This document shows positions 1 to 6,904 of a DNA stretch of 23,399 nt, one piece after another. Under the pieces are notes generated by a model. It was not told where the DNA came from. It did no database searches and was given only the letters and a program-made list of their open reading frames with translations. Source of the DNA: an uncultured Collinsella sp. (GTDB lineage: Bacteria > Actinomycetota > Coriobacteriia > Coriobacteriales > Coriobacteriaceae); contig URUW01000006.1 in the NCBI GenBank assembly GCA_900551205.1, forward strand, positions 1 to 23,399, in the 5' to 3' direction. The translations under genes were made by a program, and so were the position numbers. Position 1 is the first letter of the stretch, and every line of letters begins with the position of its first letter.

Positions 1-2
1 AG

Positions 3-1394
3 TATATTTACCAGCAAATTCGAGATGATATCGTTGCTGGACGTATTGCGGCGGGGGAACATCTTCCGTCTAAGCGCGCCTTTGCCAGCCATCTGGGAAT
101 CAGTGTCATTACCATCGAGAATGCATATAGCCAGCTACTTGCCGAGGGCTATATTTGCTCAATGCCGCGTCGTGGCTACTACGCTTGCGAGCTTCCGGAT
201 GCACCGGTTTTGGCTTCGGCTGCGGAGGGCATCGACCGAGATGCCGTCTCTGCGGGCCCCAGTGCGCGTGATGTCAACGGACAGGTCGAGCGATTCGATG
301 CGCTTTCTCCTTCCGCTTTGGAGGCGGCGCGGCTTTGGCAAAGCGCGCTGCGGGCGACGCTGGCATCTGAAGATGAACGCGAAATCTTTTCGACTGCGCC
401 GGCACAGGGCACCGCTCGGCTACGACGCGCAATCGCTCGCCATCTGCGCGGGACACGGGGCATGAATGTTAATCCCGACAACATCGTCATCGGTGCGGGC
501 GCCCAGCTGCTCGATACCATGTTGGTTCAGTTGCTTGGAGCCGACAAGGTGTATGCCGTTGAAGATCCGGGCTATTTGCGCCTGACGCGCATCTATCAGG
601 CTATGGGCTGCGAAGTTCGACATATCCCGTTGGATGATGAGGGCGTGGACTTGAGCGTTCTGCAGAAAGCCGGGGCCGATGTCCTTCACCTGATGCCGTC
701 CCATCAGTATCCGACCGGCCTTGTGACGAGCATTGCGCGTCGCTATGCGCTGCTGAGCTGGGCCGCCGAGCGACCAGGTCGGTATCTCATCGAAGATGAC
801 TTTGATTGTGAGTTTCGCCTTGCCGGCAAGCCGATTCCCGCGCTCGCGTCGATCAATGCCGCCCAGTCGGTTATCTACACCAACACGTTTTCGAAGAGCT
901 TGTCATCGGCGTTGCGTCTAGCGTACATGGTGTTGCCCGATGAGCTAATGGAGCGGTTTAGGCACAACCTTGGTTTTTACGCCTCGTCGGTGAGCTCTGT
1001 TGACCAGGTCGCTTTGGCTCGTTTGCTGGAATCGGGTGATTACGAGCGACATGTGAACCGCGTGCGTGTTCGTGCTCGCGAGGCGCGTGATGGCCTGGCG
1101 GCGCTTGTGCGGAAGACATTTCCGGCAGGAGAGGTCTCGATCGAGCATGCAGACGCGGGCCTTTACTGCATCGTGGTTGCGGAGCGTGGCGCGGGCGGAA
1201 GCTCTTTTACGCGGGCACTTATGCACTCGAATATCCCTTATATCGATATCGGTGACTGCTTTTGGTGTGCCGATGGCGCATCTGTCCCTAAAAACTTGGC
1301 TCGAATCCTTGTCCAGTATGACGATTTGAGTCCAAATGCGCTAAACACCCTGGAATCACAGCTAATGGGGGTGCCCTCTAGCCTAAGTGAGTAG
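3..1394 (+). CDS. MocR/PdxR-type GntR-aminotransferase transcriptional regulator (5' partial)
   Basis: The reading frame is open from the left edge, so the true start lies outside the window. The first ~60 visible residues form the rest of a GntR winged helix-turn-helix (GRIAAGEHLPSKRAFA, then TIENAYSQLLAEGYI). A type I fold aminotransferase domain follows: GAGAQLLD near the cofactor site, YAVEDPGY, HQYPTG, IEDDFDCEF, and the PLP-binding lysine in NTFSKSLSSALRL (codon 894-896). Proteins of this MocR family use PLP as an effector rather than for catalysis and often regulate vitamin B6, GABA or amino acid genes. The target is not visible because the usual divergent neighbour would be to the left. 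The last codons (Leu-Ser-Glu-stop) lie inside the first hairpin element, so the C-terminus may have been set by insertion of that element. A true aminotransferase is unlikely given the DNA-binding domain. Confidence 0.93.
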   Translation, partial: YIYQQIRDDIVAGRIAAGEHLPSKRAFASHLGISVITIENAYSQLLAEGYICSMPRRGYYACELPDAPVLASAAEGIDRDAVSAGPSARDVNGQVERFDALSPSALEAARLWQSALRATLASEDEREIFSTAPAQGTARLRRAIARHLRGTRGMNVNPDNIVIGAGAQLLDTMLVQLLGADKVYAVEDPGYLRLTRIYQAMGCEVRHIPLDDEGVDLSVLQKAGADVLHLMPSHQYPTGLVTSIARRYALLSWAAERPGRYLIEDDFDCEFRLAGKPIPALASINAAQSVIYTNTFSKSLSSALRLAYMVLPDELMERFRHNLGFYASSVSSVDQVALARLLESGDYERHVNRVRVRAREARDGLAALVRKTFPAGEVSIEHADAGLYCIVVAERGAGGSSFTRALMHSNIPYIDIGDCFWCADGASVPKNLARILVQYDDLSPNALNTLESQLMGVPSSLSE

Positions 1395-1503
1395 ACTTTT
1401 GGCGTTATGCCGACCAGACCGTTTTGCAGCAAGTCGTCTACCTGCGGCTTTGCAAGACAAGATGGCCTGCCTGCTCGGGAGTTTCCAAAAAGCCTGCTCA
1501 CTT
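1383..1503 (+). repeat. 122-bp-class hairpin element, copy A
   Basis: This copy starts with CTAAGTGAGTAGACTTTT and ends with a degenerate complement (AAAAAGCCTGCTCACTT). The two halves pair imperfectly over about 40 bases: left AAGTGAGTAGACTTTTGGCG, and right, reverse complemented, AAGTGAGCAGGCTTTTTGGA, followed by CCGACCAG against CCGAGCAG. The central block TCTACCTGCGGCTTT is shared with copies B and C. It overlaps the 3' end of the regulator gene and supplies its stop codon. It lies upstream of the nuclease-like gene and in the same orientation as copy B. No T-run follows the hairpin, so it is not a typical intrinsic terminator. It could be a MITE/REP-type element, an RNA structure or a protein-binding site. 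Confidence 0.85.
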
Positions 1504-1537
1504 GCTGTGCAAAGCTTCCGCATGAGAGAAATAGCGG

Positions 1538-1603
1538 GTTTTCAACAGGACTCCGTCCAGTTCTTGGCAAGCTTTTGGCCAGTTGGGGAAGGCTGTTGAA
1601 AAC
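1538..1603. other. Inverted repeat in the leader of the nuclease-like gene
   Basis: GTTTTCAACAG at 1538-1548 is perfectly complementary to CTGTTGAAAAC at 1593-1603, with 44 bases between. In RNA it could form a stem about 80 bases upstream of the start of the next gene; in DNA it could be a pair of protein-binding half sites. No T-run follows the right arm. The rest of 1504-1680 shows no gene and no clear promoter. Confidence 0.45.
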
Positions 1604-1680
1604 TTAACAGTCCGTTCGGCGCCCTTTTCGGTACGTTCGCGCCAATGCGGGAGTACCCGGGTTGAAATCCGTGTTTTCCT

Positions 1681-2814
1681 GTGCCTATGAAGGATCTACT
1701 TTGTGACATATCGGCTTTTAGGTACTGGCGTTTGCCCCCTCAAGCCCTCGCTATGTGTCCGCCGCTTCCTCGACCAGAAGAAGATCGGCGGCGATATGAC
1801 CTCGCCCGTAACCCGATGGCCGCGGTCGTGCTAGGCTTGCCGTTGCATACATTGGTTCGGACGAGAAACAAGCGGACTTGTCCTGCCAGCGTTAGGCAAC
1901 GGCTGTTCCTTGGTGAGCTTCCTAGGGAATCCGTGCTGGAAACGGAACATGGGTTTTTGGTTACGTCTCCTCTGCTGACGGCATTCATCATGTCGCGGCA
2001 TCTGACGGATCTCCAACTTCTTTTGGTATTGGCGGAGATGTGCGGCTTGTTTGCGGTTTGTGCCTTGCCGGCAGCACTCGAGGCGGAGCTTTCGCGTGCA
2101 ATTGAGTCAGGCGCGATTCCGGCAACCTTTGGTTGGGCACGTTGCCCGTCCGAGGACGGTGCCGCCTCAAATTTGTGGCGGCGCGACGCTTTGGTTTTGG
2201 GCGGAGATCTTGACCGTTTTTGCTCAGATGTTTGTGGGATGCGTTACGGCAAGCGATTTGTCGCGGTATCGCATCTCGTTCCACTGGGTGCCGCATCGCC
2301 TTTTGAGGTTGAGACGTATTTGTTGCTTGGGTTGCCACGATCATTGGGAGGCGAAGGTTTTTGCGGCATTGAGCTCAATGTCGAAGTGGCGCTAAGCGCA
2401 AGTGCTCGGGCGATTGTAGGCAAGTCCCGCGTATACATTGACCTACTTCTGTCTTCGCCGGACGGAGAGCGACAGGTGGCCATTGAATGCCAAGGAAAGG
2501 GCTCACACGGGCGAGCCGGGGATGGCTTGCGTGACGCCGACCGCATGACGGCGCTTCAGGCCATGGGCTACGATGTATTTCTCCTGACACACGGACAGAT
2601 ATCCGATGAGGATAGATTCCACGCGATTGTTAAGGCCGTGTGCAGGTTGCTCGATGTTGAATATCGCGATAAAAGCTTGGAGGAGCAAGGGGCCGAGGCA
2701 TTACTTCGGTCTGAGCTATTCGTTGACTGGTCAAAACTGGGAGAAATCGACAAAAAGATGCCCGTTAGACACAAAAAGGCCCGATCATGGACGGTTGCAA
2801 ATCTAAGTGAGTAG
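1681..2814 (+). CDS. Hypothetical protein with AbiEi-like N-terminus and Vsr/DUF559-like nuclease C-terminus
   Basis: 377 residues with a GTG start at 1681 (an ATG at 1687 is equally possible); an in-frame TGA at 1663 bars a longer form and no clear ribosome binding site is seen. The N-terminal part (ISAFRYWRLPP, about residues 10-20) and the segment TSPLLTAF resemble hypothetical proteins with an AbiEi-like domain that are common in Coriobacteriia. The C-terminal part looks like a Vsr/DUF559-type PD-(D/E)XK fold: SPFEVETYLLLGLPRSLGG (206-224), then VYIDLLL with Asp254, VAIECQGKGSH with Glu269, Gln271 and His276, Asp285, and AMGYDVFLLTHGQ. That is D..ExQ rather than D..ExK, so catalysis is likely but unproven. 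It is bracketed by hairpin copies A and B in direct orientation and ends in Leu-Ser-Glu-stop inside copy B. Codon use is less GC-biased than in neighbouring genes, which fits transfer. The function is unknown; it may act on DNA or on the hairpins. Confidence 0.8.
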   Translation: MPMKDLLCDISAFRYWRLPPQALAMCPPLPRPEEDRRRYDLARNPMAAVVLGLPLHTLVRTRNKRTCPASVRQRLFLGELPRESVLETEHGFLVTSPLLTAFIMSRHLTDLQLLLVLAEMCGLFAVCALPAALEAELSRAIESGAIPATFGWARCPSEDGAASNLWRRDALVLGGDLDRFCSDVCGMRYGKRFVAVSHLVPLGAASPFEVETYLLLGLPRSLGGEGFCGIELNVEVALSASARAIVGKSRVYIDLLLSSPDGERQVAIECQGKGSHGRAGDGLRDADRMTALQAMGYDVFLLTHGQISDEDRFHAIVKAVCRLLDVEYRDKSLEEQGAEALLRSELFVDWSKLGEIDKKMPVRHKKARSWTVANLSE

Positions 2815-2925
2815 ACTTTTAGCGTGATGGCGACCAGATTGTTTTGCGGCAAGCTATCTACCTGCGGTTTTATAAATCAATACGGATGGTCTGCTCGACA
2901 AGTTCCCAAAAGGCTACTCACTTAG
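2803..2925 (+). repeat. 122-bp-class hairpin element, copy B
   Basis: The outer ends are a near-perfect inverted repeat: CTAAGTGAGTAGACTTTT on the left and AAAAGGCTACTCACTTAG on the right. Further in, GCGACCAGA on the left matches the complement of the right arm (TCGAGCAGA). The central block TCTACCTGCGGTTTTATAAA matches copies A and C. The left end overlaps the nuclease-like gene and provides its stop codon. The minus-strand rubrerythrin terminator lies about 70 bases further right. Confidence 0.88.
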
Positions 2926-2991
2926 TTTTTGACGCGAAGCCGATGCCGAAGGTGGTCCTATTTCAGGGAGTTAACAAGTTCGTGAGTCACG

Positions 2992-3021
2992 AAAAAGGCC
3001 CGAACCATGCGGTCCGGGCCT
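2992..3021 (-). terminator. Intrinsic terminator of the rubrerythrin gene
   Basis: Read on the minus strand, AGGCCCGG pairs with CGGGCCT around a short inner stem (ACC/GGT), and a run of five T follows (plus-strand AAAAA at 2992-2996). It lies 35 bases beyond the rubrerythrin stop codon. Confidence 0.85.
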
Positions 3022-3055
3022 CATCGAGCTAGAGATTATCTCTCAGGCGGCTGGC

Positions 3056-3616
3056 TTAGCCAAAGTAGCGCTTGAGCAGGCCAGCGAAAGCCTTGCCGTG
3101 GCGAGCTTCGTCGCGAGCCATCTCGTGCACGGTGTCGTGGATGGCATCGAGACCAGCGGCCTTGGCACGCTTGGCAAGATCGGTCTTGCCGGCGGTGGCG
3201 CCATTCTCGGCTTCAACGCGCATCTCGAGGTTCTTCTTGGTGGAGTCGGTCACAACCTCGCCCAGGAGCTCGGCGAACTTGGCGGCGTGCTCGGCCTCCT
3301 CGTGGGCAGCCTTCTCCCAGTACAGGCCGATCTCGGGATAACCCTCGCGATGAGCAACGCGAGCCATGGCCAGGTACATACCGACCTCGGAGCACTCGCC
3401 CTCAAAGTTGGCGCGCAGGTCAGCAACGATGTCCTCGGAGACGCCCTCCATCTTGGCGACGCCCACGACGTGCTCGGCAGCCCACTCGAGCTGACCCTCC
3501 TCCTGCTTCAGGAAGCGAGAGCCGGGAACGCCGCACTGGGGGCACTTGAAATCCTCGGGCAGCTGGTCGCCGTCGAACTCTTCCACATAACCGCAAACGG
3601 GGCAAACAAACTTCAT
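3056..3616 (-). CDS. rbr: Rubrerythrin with N-terminal rubredoxin domain (reverse rubrerythrin type)
   Basis: 186 residues. This non-haem iron peroxidase reduces hydrogen peroxide in the cytoplasm of anaerobes, taking electrons from NADH through small carriers. An N-terminal rubredoxin-like knuckle pair is visible (Cys5, Cys8 in CPVCG; Cys25, Cys28 in CPQCG). A four-helix diiron domain follows: Glu74 in FEGE, Glu107 and His110 in HEEAEH, Glu170 and His173 in ARDEARHG. Having rubredoxin before the diiron domain is the order of clostridial reverse rubrerythrins, not of classical rubrerythrin. The start at 3616 was chosen because AAAGGA sits 7 bases upstream and the protein then begins directly at the metal knuckle; a possible 31-residue extension looks unlike coding sequence. 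The gene is monocistronic, with its own terminator, and is divergent from the alcohol dehydrogenase operon. A Fur/PerR-like palindrome overlaps its putative promoter. Confidence 0.96.
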   Translation of the reverse strand: MKFVCPVCGYVEEFDGDQLPEDFKCPQCGVPGSRFLKQEEGQLEWAAEHVVGVAKMEGVSEDIVADLRANFEGECSEVGMYLAMARVAHREGYPEIGLYWEKAAHEEAEHAAKFAELLGEVVTDSTKKNLEMRVEAENGATAGKTDLAKRAKAAGLDAIHDTVHEMARDEARHGKAFAGLLKRYFG

Positions 3617-3652
3617 GATTCGATCCTTTCGATCGATGGCGATGGTGCGCTC

Positions 3653-3681
3653 GTCCGGTCCCGTAAGGGCCCTCTCCGGAC
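3653..3681 (-). promoter_or_regulatory. Hairpin in the rubrerythrin 5' leader
   Basis: On the minus strand GTCCGG pairs with CCGGAC, with an inner CCC/GGG stem around TTAC. It sits about 37 bases upstream of the start codon, in the presumed untranslated leader. It could affect mRNA stability; no riboswitch class is recognised. Confidence 0.35.
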
Positions 3682-3730
3682 GTGCGTCTTGACGAGTTCT
3701 ATTATCCATAAATGCGACCGAATGTGAAGC

Positions 3731-3758
3731 CTATTAGGAATGATTTTTAATAAAACAA
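3731..3758 (-). promoter_or_regulatory. Putative rubrerythrin promoter with Fur/PerR-like operator
   Basis: The arms TATTAGGAAT (3732-3741) and ATTTTTAATA (3743-3752) form a 10-1-10 imperfect palindrome around a central G, matching at 8 of 10 pairs. The AT-rich 7-1-7 type core resembles Fur/PerR family sites. On the minus strand a possible -35 (TTGTTT, 3758-3753) and -10 (TAATAG, 3736-3731) with a 16-base spacer overlap it. Peroxide control of rubrerythrin by PerR is known in other anaerobes; here it is inferred from the site only. Confidence 0.45.
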
Positions 3759-3839
3759 TTTTCGGCATGTGAAGATGTTGATTGATTAACGATTTGCAAG
3801 CCATATGCGGACGCCGATGAGTACAATCGGTCGAACAAA

Positions 3840-3855
3840 TGTTGACCTATCAACA
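3840..3855 (+). promoter_or_regulatory. Short inverted repeat in the alcohol dehydrogenase leader
   Basis: TGTTGA (3840-3845) and TCAACA (3850-3855) form a perfect 6-base inverted repeat with a 4-base gap, ending just upstream of the Shine-Dalgarno AAGGAG (3860-3865). It could be a regulator site or a small hairpin limiting ribosome access. No regulator is identified. Confidence 0.35.
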
Positions 3856-3873
3856 AATGAAGGAGTTTCCTTT

Positions 3874-5094
3874 ATGCATCTAGCCCGCCGCGCCTGGTGC
3901 CGAACATATCAGACGGTTTTTCGCATCGCATTGCCGATCCTGCCCTATACCGAGCCGCGCATTTTGGAGCATGCCGAGGATGTGCCCGCAGTGCTTCAAA
4001 AGCGCTCGATCCAGAAGGTCCTTATCGTGACAGACCCTGGTATTGCTCGTTTGGGACTCACGGCATCACTCGAGCGTGCGCTTACGGCTCAGGGGATTGG
4101 CGTTACGGTCTATGCCGAAACGCGTGCGAATCCCACGGTCTCAAACGTGGAGGAAGCGGCGTCCCTGTATCGCGAGAGCGCCTGCCAGGCCATTATCGGC
4201 TTTGGTGGCGGTTCGGCCATGGACTGCGCCAAGGGTGTGGGCGCACGCATCGCACAGCCAAATAAGCCCATCAACAAGATGCGTGGCCTGTTGCGCGTCC
4301 ACCGTCTCCTGCCGCTGCTTATTGCGGTTCCCACTACCGCCGGTACGGGAAGCGAAGTCACACTCGCGGCGGTTATCACCGATGACGAGACGCACTACAA
4401 GTACCCCATTAACGACTTTGTGCTTATCCCGCGCTTTGCGGTGCACGACCCCGAGTTTACACGCGGCCTGCCCGCCTCCATTACGGGGCAGACGGGCATG
4501 GATGCCCTGACGCATGCCGTCGAGGCCTTTATCGGCCGTAGCACCACGCCCTACACGCGCAAGATGGCGCGTCAGGCGGTCCAGCTCATCCACGACAATT
4601 TGCCCGAGGCTTATGAGCATGGCGACGACATGCGCGCTCGTCGCAATATGCTTTCGGCGGCGTATAAAGCGGGTGTTGCATTTACCCGCTCCTATGTCGG
4701 ATACGTGCATGCCATCGCGCACAGTCTGGGCGGCCGATACGGAATTCCGCACGGTTTGGCCAACGCGATCATCCTGCCGCACATGCTTCGCGCTTATGGT
4801 GACGCCGCCGCCCCCAAGCTTGCCGATCTTGCTCGCATGGCCGGTATCGCGCCGGCTAACGCGCAGGACAGTCTTGCGGCCGAGGCCTTTATCGATTGGG
4901 TCGACCGCATGAATGCCGCCTTGGGCATTCCCAAATATGTGACGGGCATTCGCCGCTCCGATATTCCGCAAATGGCGGCCCATGCCGATGCCGAGGCCAA
5001 TCCGCTATACCCCGTTCCACTTTTGATGGACCGTTTGGAGCTCGAGCGTATGTACGAGGTCGTCGCGGGTGGTATGTTTGAGGATGAGAACTAG
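3874..5094 (+). CDS. Iron-containing (group III) alcohol dehydrogenase
   Basis: 406 residues. It interconverts alcohols and aldehydes or ketones with NAD(P)H in the cytoplasm. The N-terminal Rossmann-like part carries GFGGGSAMDCAKG (109-121) and TTAGTGSE (154-161). The helical iron-binding part carries DALTHAVEA and VHAIAHSLGGRYGIPHG, giving the expected metal ligands Asp210, His214, His279 and His293. Length is normal for the family. The start at 3874 is set by AAGGAG 8 bases upstream; an in-frame ATG at 3805 has no ribosome binding site and would add 23 residues of leader sequence. The aldehyde dehydrogenase gene starts 8 bases after the stop with a shared ribosome binding site, so the two form an operon. 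The exact substrate cannot be read from the sequence; a butanol-type or lactaldehyde-type activity is possible. Confidence 0.95.
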   Translation: MHLARRAWCRTYQTVFRIALPILPYTEPRILEHAEDVPAVLQKRSIQKVLIVTDPGIARLGLTASLERALTAQGIGVTVYAETRANPTVSNVEEAASLYRESACQAIIGFGGGSAMDCAKGVGARIAQPNKPINKMRGLLRVHRLLPLLIAVPTTAGTGSEVTLAAVITDDETHYKYPINDFVLIPRFAVHDPEFTRGLPASITGQTGMDALTHAVEAFIGRSTTPYTRKMARQAVQLIHDNLPEAYEHGDDMRARRNMLSAAYKAGVAFTRSYVGYVHAIAHSLGGRYGIPHGLANAIILPHMLRAYGDAAAPKLADLARMAGIAPANAQDSLAAEAFIDWVDRMNAALGIPKYVTGIRRSDIPQMAAHADAEANPLYPVPLLMDRLELERMYEVVAGGMFEDEN

Positions 5095-5102
5095 GAGGGC
5101 CC

Positions 5103-6482
5103 ATGAACACCGAGGAAATCGCGCGCATTGTCGGCGAACAGCGCGCCTACTTTAAGACGCGCGCCACGTTTGATGTCGATGCTCGACGTCGCGCCCTCGT
5201 GCGCCTGCGCGAGGCGGTGCGGGCACACGAGACCGATATTGCCCATGCGCTCAAGACCGATTTGGGAAAGTCGCATGACGAGGCCTATATGTGTGAGATC
5301 GGCACCTCGCTTTCCGAGATTCGTCATCAGATTGCGCATGTGGCTCGATGGAGCCGTCCGCGCCTGCGTCCGTGTGACCTCGCCAACGCCGTGAGTGTGT
5401 GCAAAACGCAAGCCGTGCCCTATGGCGTCACGCTCATTATGGCGCCCTGGAACTACCCGTTTTTGCTAACGCTCGAGCCGCTTGCCGGCGCCCTTGCCGC
5501 GGGCAATACCGTGGTCATCAAGCCGAGTGCCTATGCTCCGGCATCGAGCGCGGTGCTCAGGCAGATTTGCGAGGAAGCATTTGATCCGCGCCTGGTGACG
5601 GTCGTCGAAGGCGGCCGTGCCGAGAATGAGGCGCTGCTCGACGAGAGCTGGGACAAGATTTTCTTTACCGGTAGCGTTCCGGTCGGCAAGTTCGTCATGG
5701 AGCGCGCAAGTAAAAACCTGACGCCCGTGACGCTTGAGCTGGGCGGAAAGAGCCCCTGCATTGTGGATGCCACGGCAAACTTAAAAGTCGCGGCACGGCG
5801 CATCGCCTTTGGTAAATGGCTCAACGTGGGGCAGACCTGCGTGGCGCCCGACTACCTGCTGGTCGATACGCGCGTACACGATGAGCTGTTGGGCCTCATC
5901 AGGGAGGAGACCCGTCGCATGTTTGGCGAGCATCCGCTCGACAACGAGGATTACGGTCATATCGTCAACGCCAAGCATTTTGCGCGCGTGCGCGGGCTGA
6001 TCGACCCCGACAAGGTTGTGCTGGGAGGCACGGCGCGCGAGTCGTCGCTCAAGATTGAGCCGACGATCCTAGACGGCGTGGCGCCTGAGGACGCCGTGAT
6101 GCAGGAAGAGATTTTCGGTCCCATCTTGCCGGTGCTGACGTTTGAGAGCCTGGATGAGGCCGAGGCGTTTATTGCAGATCGTCCGACGCCGCTGGCCCTG
6201 TATATCTTTAGCCAGGATCGCGCAGTTCAGGAGCGCTTTGTGCGCTACGTGCCCTTTGGCGGCGGCTGCGTTAACGACACGATCATGCACTTGGCTACGA
6301 GTCATATGGGCTTCGGCGGCATGGGTGCGAGCGGTATGGGCCAGTACCATGGCCGCGAGAGCTTCGATACGTTTAGCCACAAGAAGAGCATCGTGAACAA
6401 GGCAACGTGGCTGGACGTGCCGTTCCGCTACGCCCCTTATGAGAGCTGGAAGCACAAGTTCGTGCGCATATTCGTGCATTAG
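5103..6482 (+). CDS. Aldehyde dehydrogenase, class 3-like
   Basis: 459 residues, the length of the short ALDH3-type branch. It oxidises aldehydes to acids with NAD(P)+. Visible landmarks are MAPWNYPF with Asn117, Lys140 in VVIKPSAY, IFFTGSVPVGK (186-196), catalytic base Glu212 in TLELGGKSP, and the catalytic cysteine Cys246 in GQTCVAPDY; QEEIFGPILPV and GGGCVNDT lie further on. The start ATG has AGGAGG six bases upstream, overlapping the end of the alcohol dehydrogenase gene. The pair probably handles one alcohol-aldehyde-acid route, either fermentative or for carbonyl detoxification. No C-terminal membrane anchor is seen, unlike some ALDH3 members. A strong hairpin follows two bases after the stop. 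Confidence 0.95.
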   Translation: MNTEEIARIVGEQRAYFKTRATFDVDARRRALVRLREAVRAHETDIAHALKTDLGKSHDEAYMCEIGTSLSEIRHQIAHVARWSRPRLRPCDLANAVSVCKTQAVPYGVTLIMAPWNYPFLLTLEPLAGALAAGNTVVIKPSAYAPASSAVLRQICEEAFDPRLVTVVEGGRAENEALLDESWDKIFFTGSVPVGKFVMERASKNLTPVTLELGGKSPCIVDATANLKVAARRIAFGKWLNVGQTCVAPDYLLVDTRVHDELLGLIREETRRMFGEHPLDNEDYGHIVNAKHFARVRGLIDPDKVVLGGTARESSLKIEPTILDGVAPEDAVMQEEIFGPILPVLTFESLDEAEAFIADRPTPLALYIFSQDRAVQERFVRYVPFGGGCVNDTIMHLATSHMGFGGMGASGMGQYHGRESFDTFSHKKSIVNKATWLDVPFRYAPYESWKHKFVRIFVH

Positions 6483-6483
6483 A

Positions 6484-6527
6484 AAATGGCAGGTAATACG
6501 AACAAATGTTCCTATTACCTGCCATTT
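6484..6527 (+). terminator. 44-bp near-perfect hairpin after the dehydrogenase operon
   Basis: AAATGGCAGGTAATA (6484-6498) pairs with TATTACCTGCCATTT (6513-6527). After one C/C mismatch, GAACA pairs with TGTTC around an AA loop. It starts two bases after the stop codon. The T-run is short (ATTT), so termination is likely but the site could also stabilise the mRNA 3' end or bind a protein. Because it is symmetrical it may act for both strands. Confidence 0.7.
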
Positions 6528-6585
6528 ACGTTAGACTACTACTATGGGGTACGGATGGGCCAACTCCCTTTAGAAGGGAATTGGT

Positions 6586-6669
6586 ATGAACGTAAGCGAT
6601 GTTATTTCGTTACTGGCGTTGTTAATCGCGGCTATCGAACTCGGCCTGTTTATCGGCCGAATGAAATAG
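6586..6669 (+). CDS. 27-residue hydrophobic peptide, putative type I (holin-like) toxin
   Basis: The peptide begins MNVSDVISLL and ends GLFIGRMK, with one continuous hydrophobic span (about residues 6-23) and a basic C-terminus. This pattern matches the very short putative holin-like toxins of Gram-positive bacteria (TxpA/Fst-type), which sit in the membrane and are usually held in check by an antisense RNA. AAGGGA lies 6 bases upstream of the ATG, partly inside a small CCCTTT/AAGGGA hairpin that could hide the ribosome binding site. Structured RNA follows directly downstream, as in known loci. No antisense promoter was identified, so control by antisense RNA is inferred. The alternative is a chance hydrophobic frame, but the ribosome binding site, composition and downstream structure argue for a real gene. 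Confidence 0.6.
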   Translation: MNVSDVISLLALLIAAIELGLFIGRMK

Positions 6670-6765
6670 CCGCCCCCGCATAAGCGAAGACGGCCACTCC
6701 TCACGATGTAAACGTGCACTGGAGTTGGCAAGACCCGCTGCAACGGGTGCCATCCGTGCCTCTAT
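6668..6765. ncRNA. Structured region downstream of the small peptide, possible toxin 3' UTR/antisense RNA
   Basis: Three hairpins follow the peptide stop. The first is GCCG...CGGC enclosing CGC-ATAA-GCG (about 6669-6694). The second is CACTCC...GGAGT enclosing CACG-ATGTAAA-CGTG (about 6695-6726). The third is ACCCG-CTGCAA-CGGGT flanked by GGC/GCC (about 6727-6751). Order and composition resemble the 3' structures of Gram-positive holin-like toxin loci, where antisense RNA and toxin mRNA overlap. Which strand is transcribed is not visible. The rest of the region up to 6904 shows no gene. Confidence 0.4.
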
Positions 6766-6904
6766 CTTATCTGCAAGCGCTCTGTCTCGCAAGCGTTGCG
6801 GCAAATGGGTGAAAGGTGCGAGCGGGTGAAATTTTGTCCGCACGGGCCCGTAAGCTTCTCAGTAAGGTTAAGTGCCGGTTTATTCGGCCGTTAGGGGAGC
6901 TGCC

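Noticed and set aside
1383..1503. Hairpin element as an ordinary intrinsic terminator
   Set aside because: The T-run is inside the stem, not after it, and the element has a conserved loop and length; some effect on termination remains possible.
1383..2925. Classical insertion sequence or composite transposon
   Set aside because: The enclosed protein has no transposase motif, and no target-site duplication was recognised at the outer ends of copies A and B.
3617..3709. A 31-residue N-terminal extension of rubrerythrin
   Set aside because: The good ribosome binding site is just before 3616 and the rubredoxin knuckle begins at residue 5 from there; the extension covers a leader hairpin.
4141..4983. 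A 280-codon open frame opposite the iron alcohol dehydrogenase
   Set aside because: It lies entirely inside a confident gene on the other strand.
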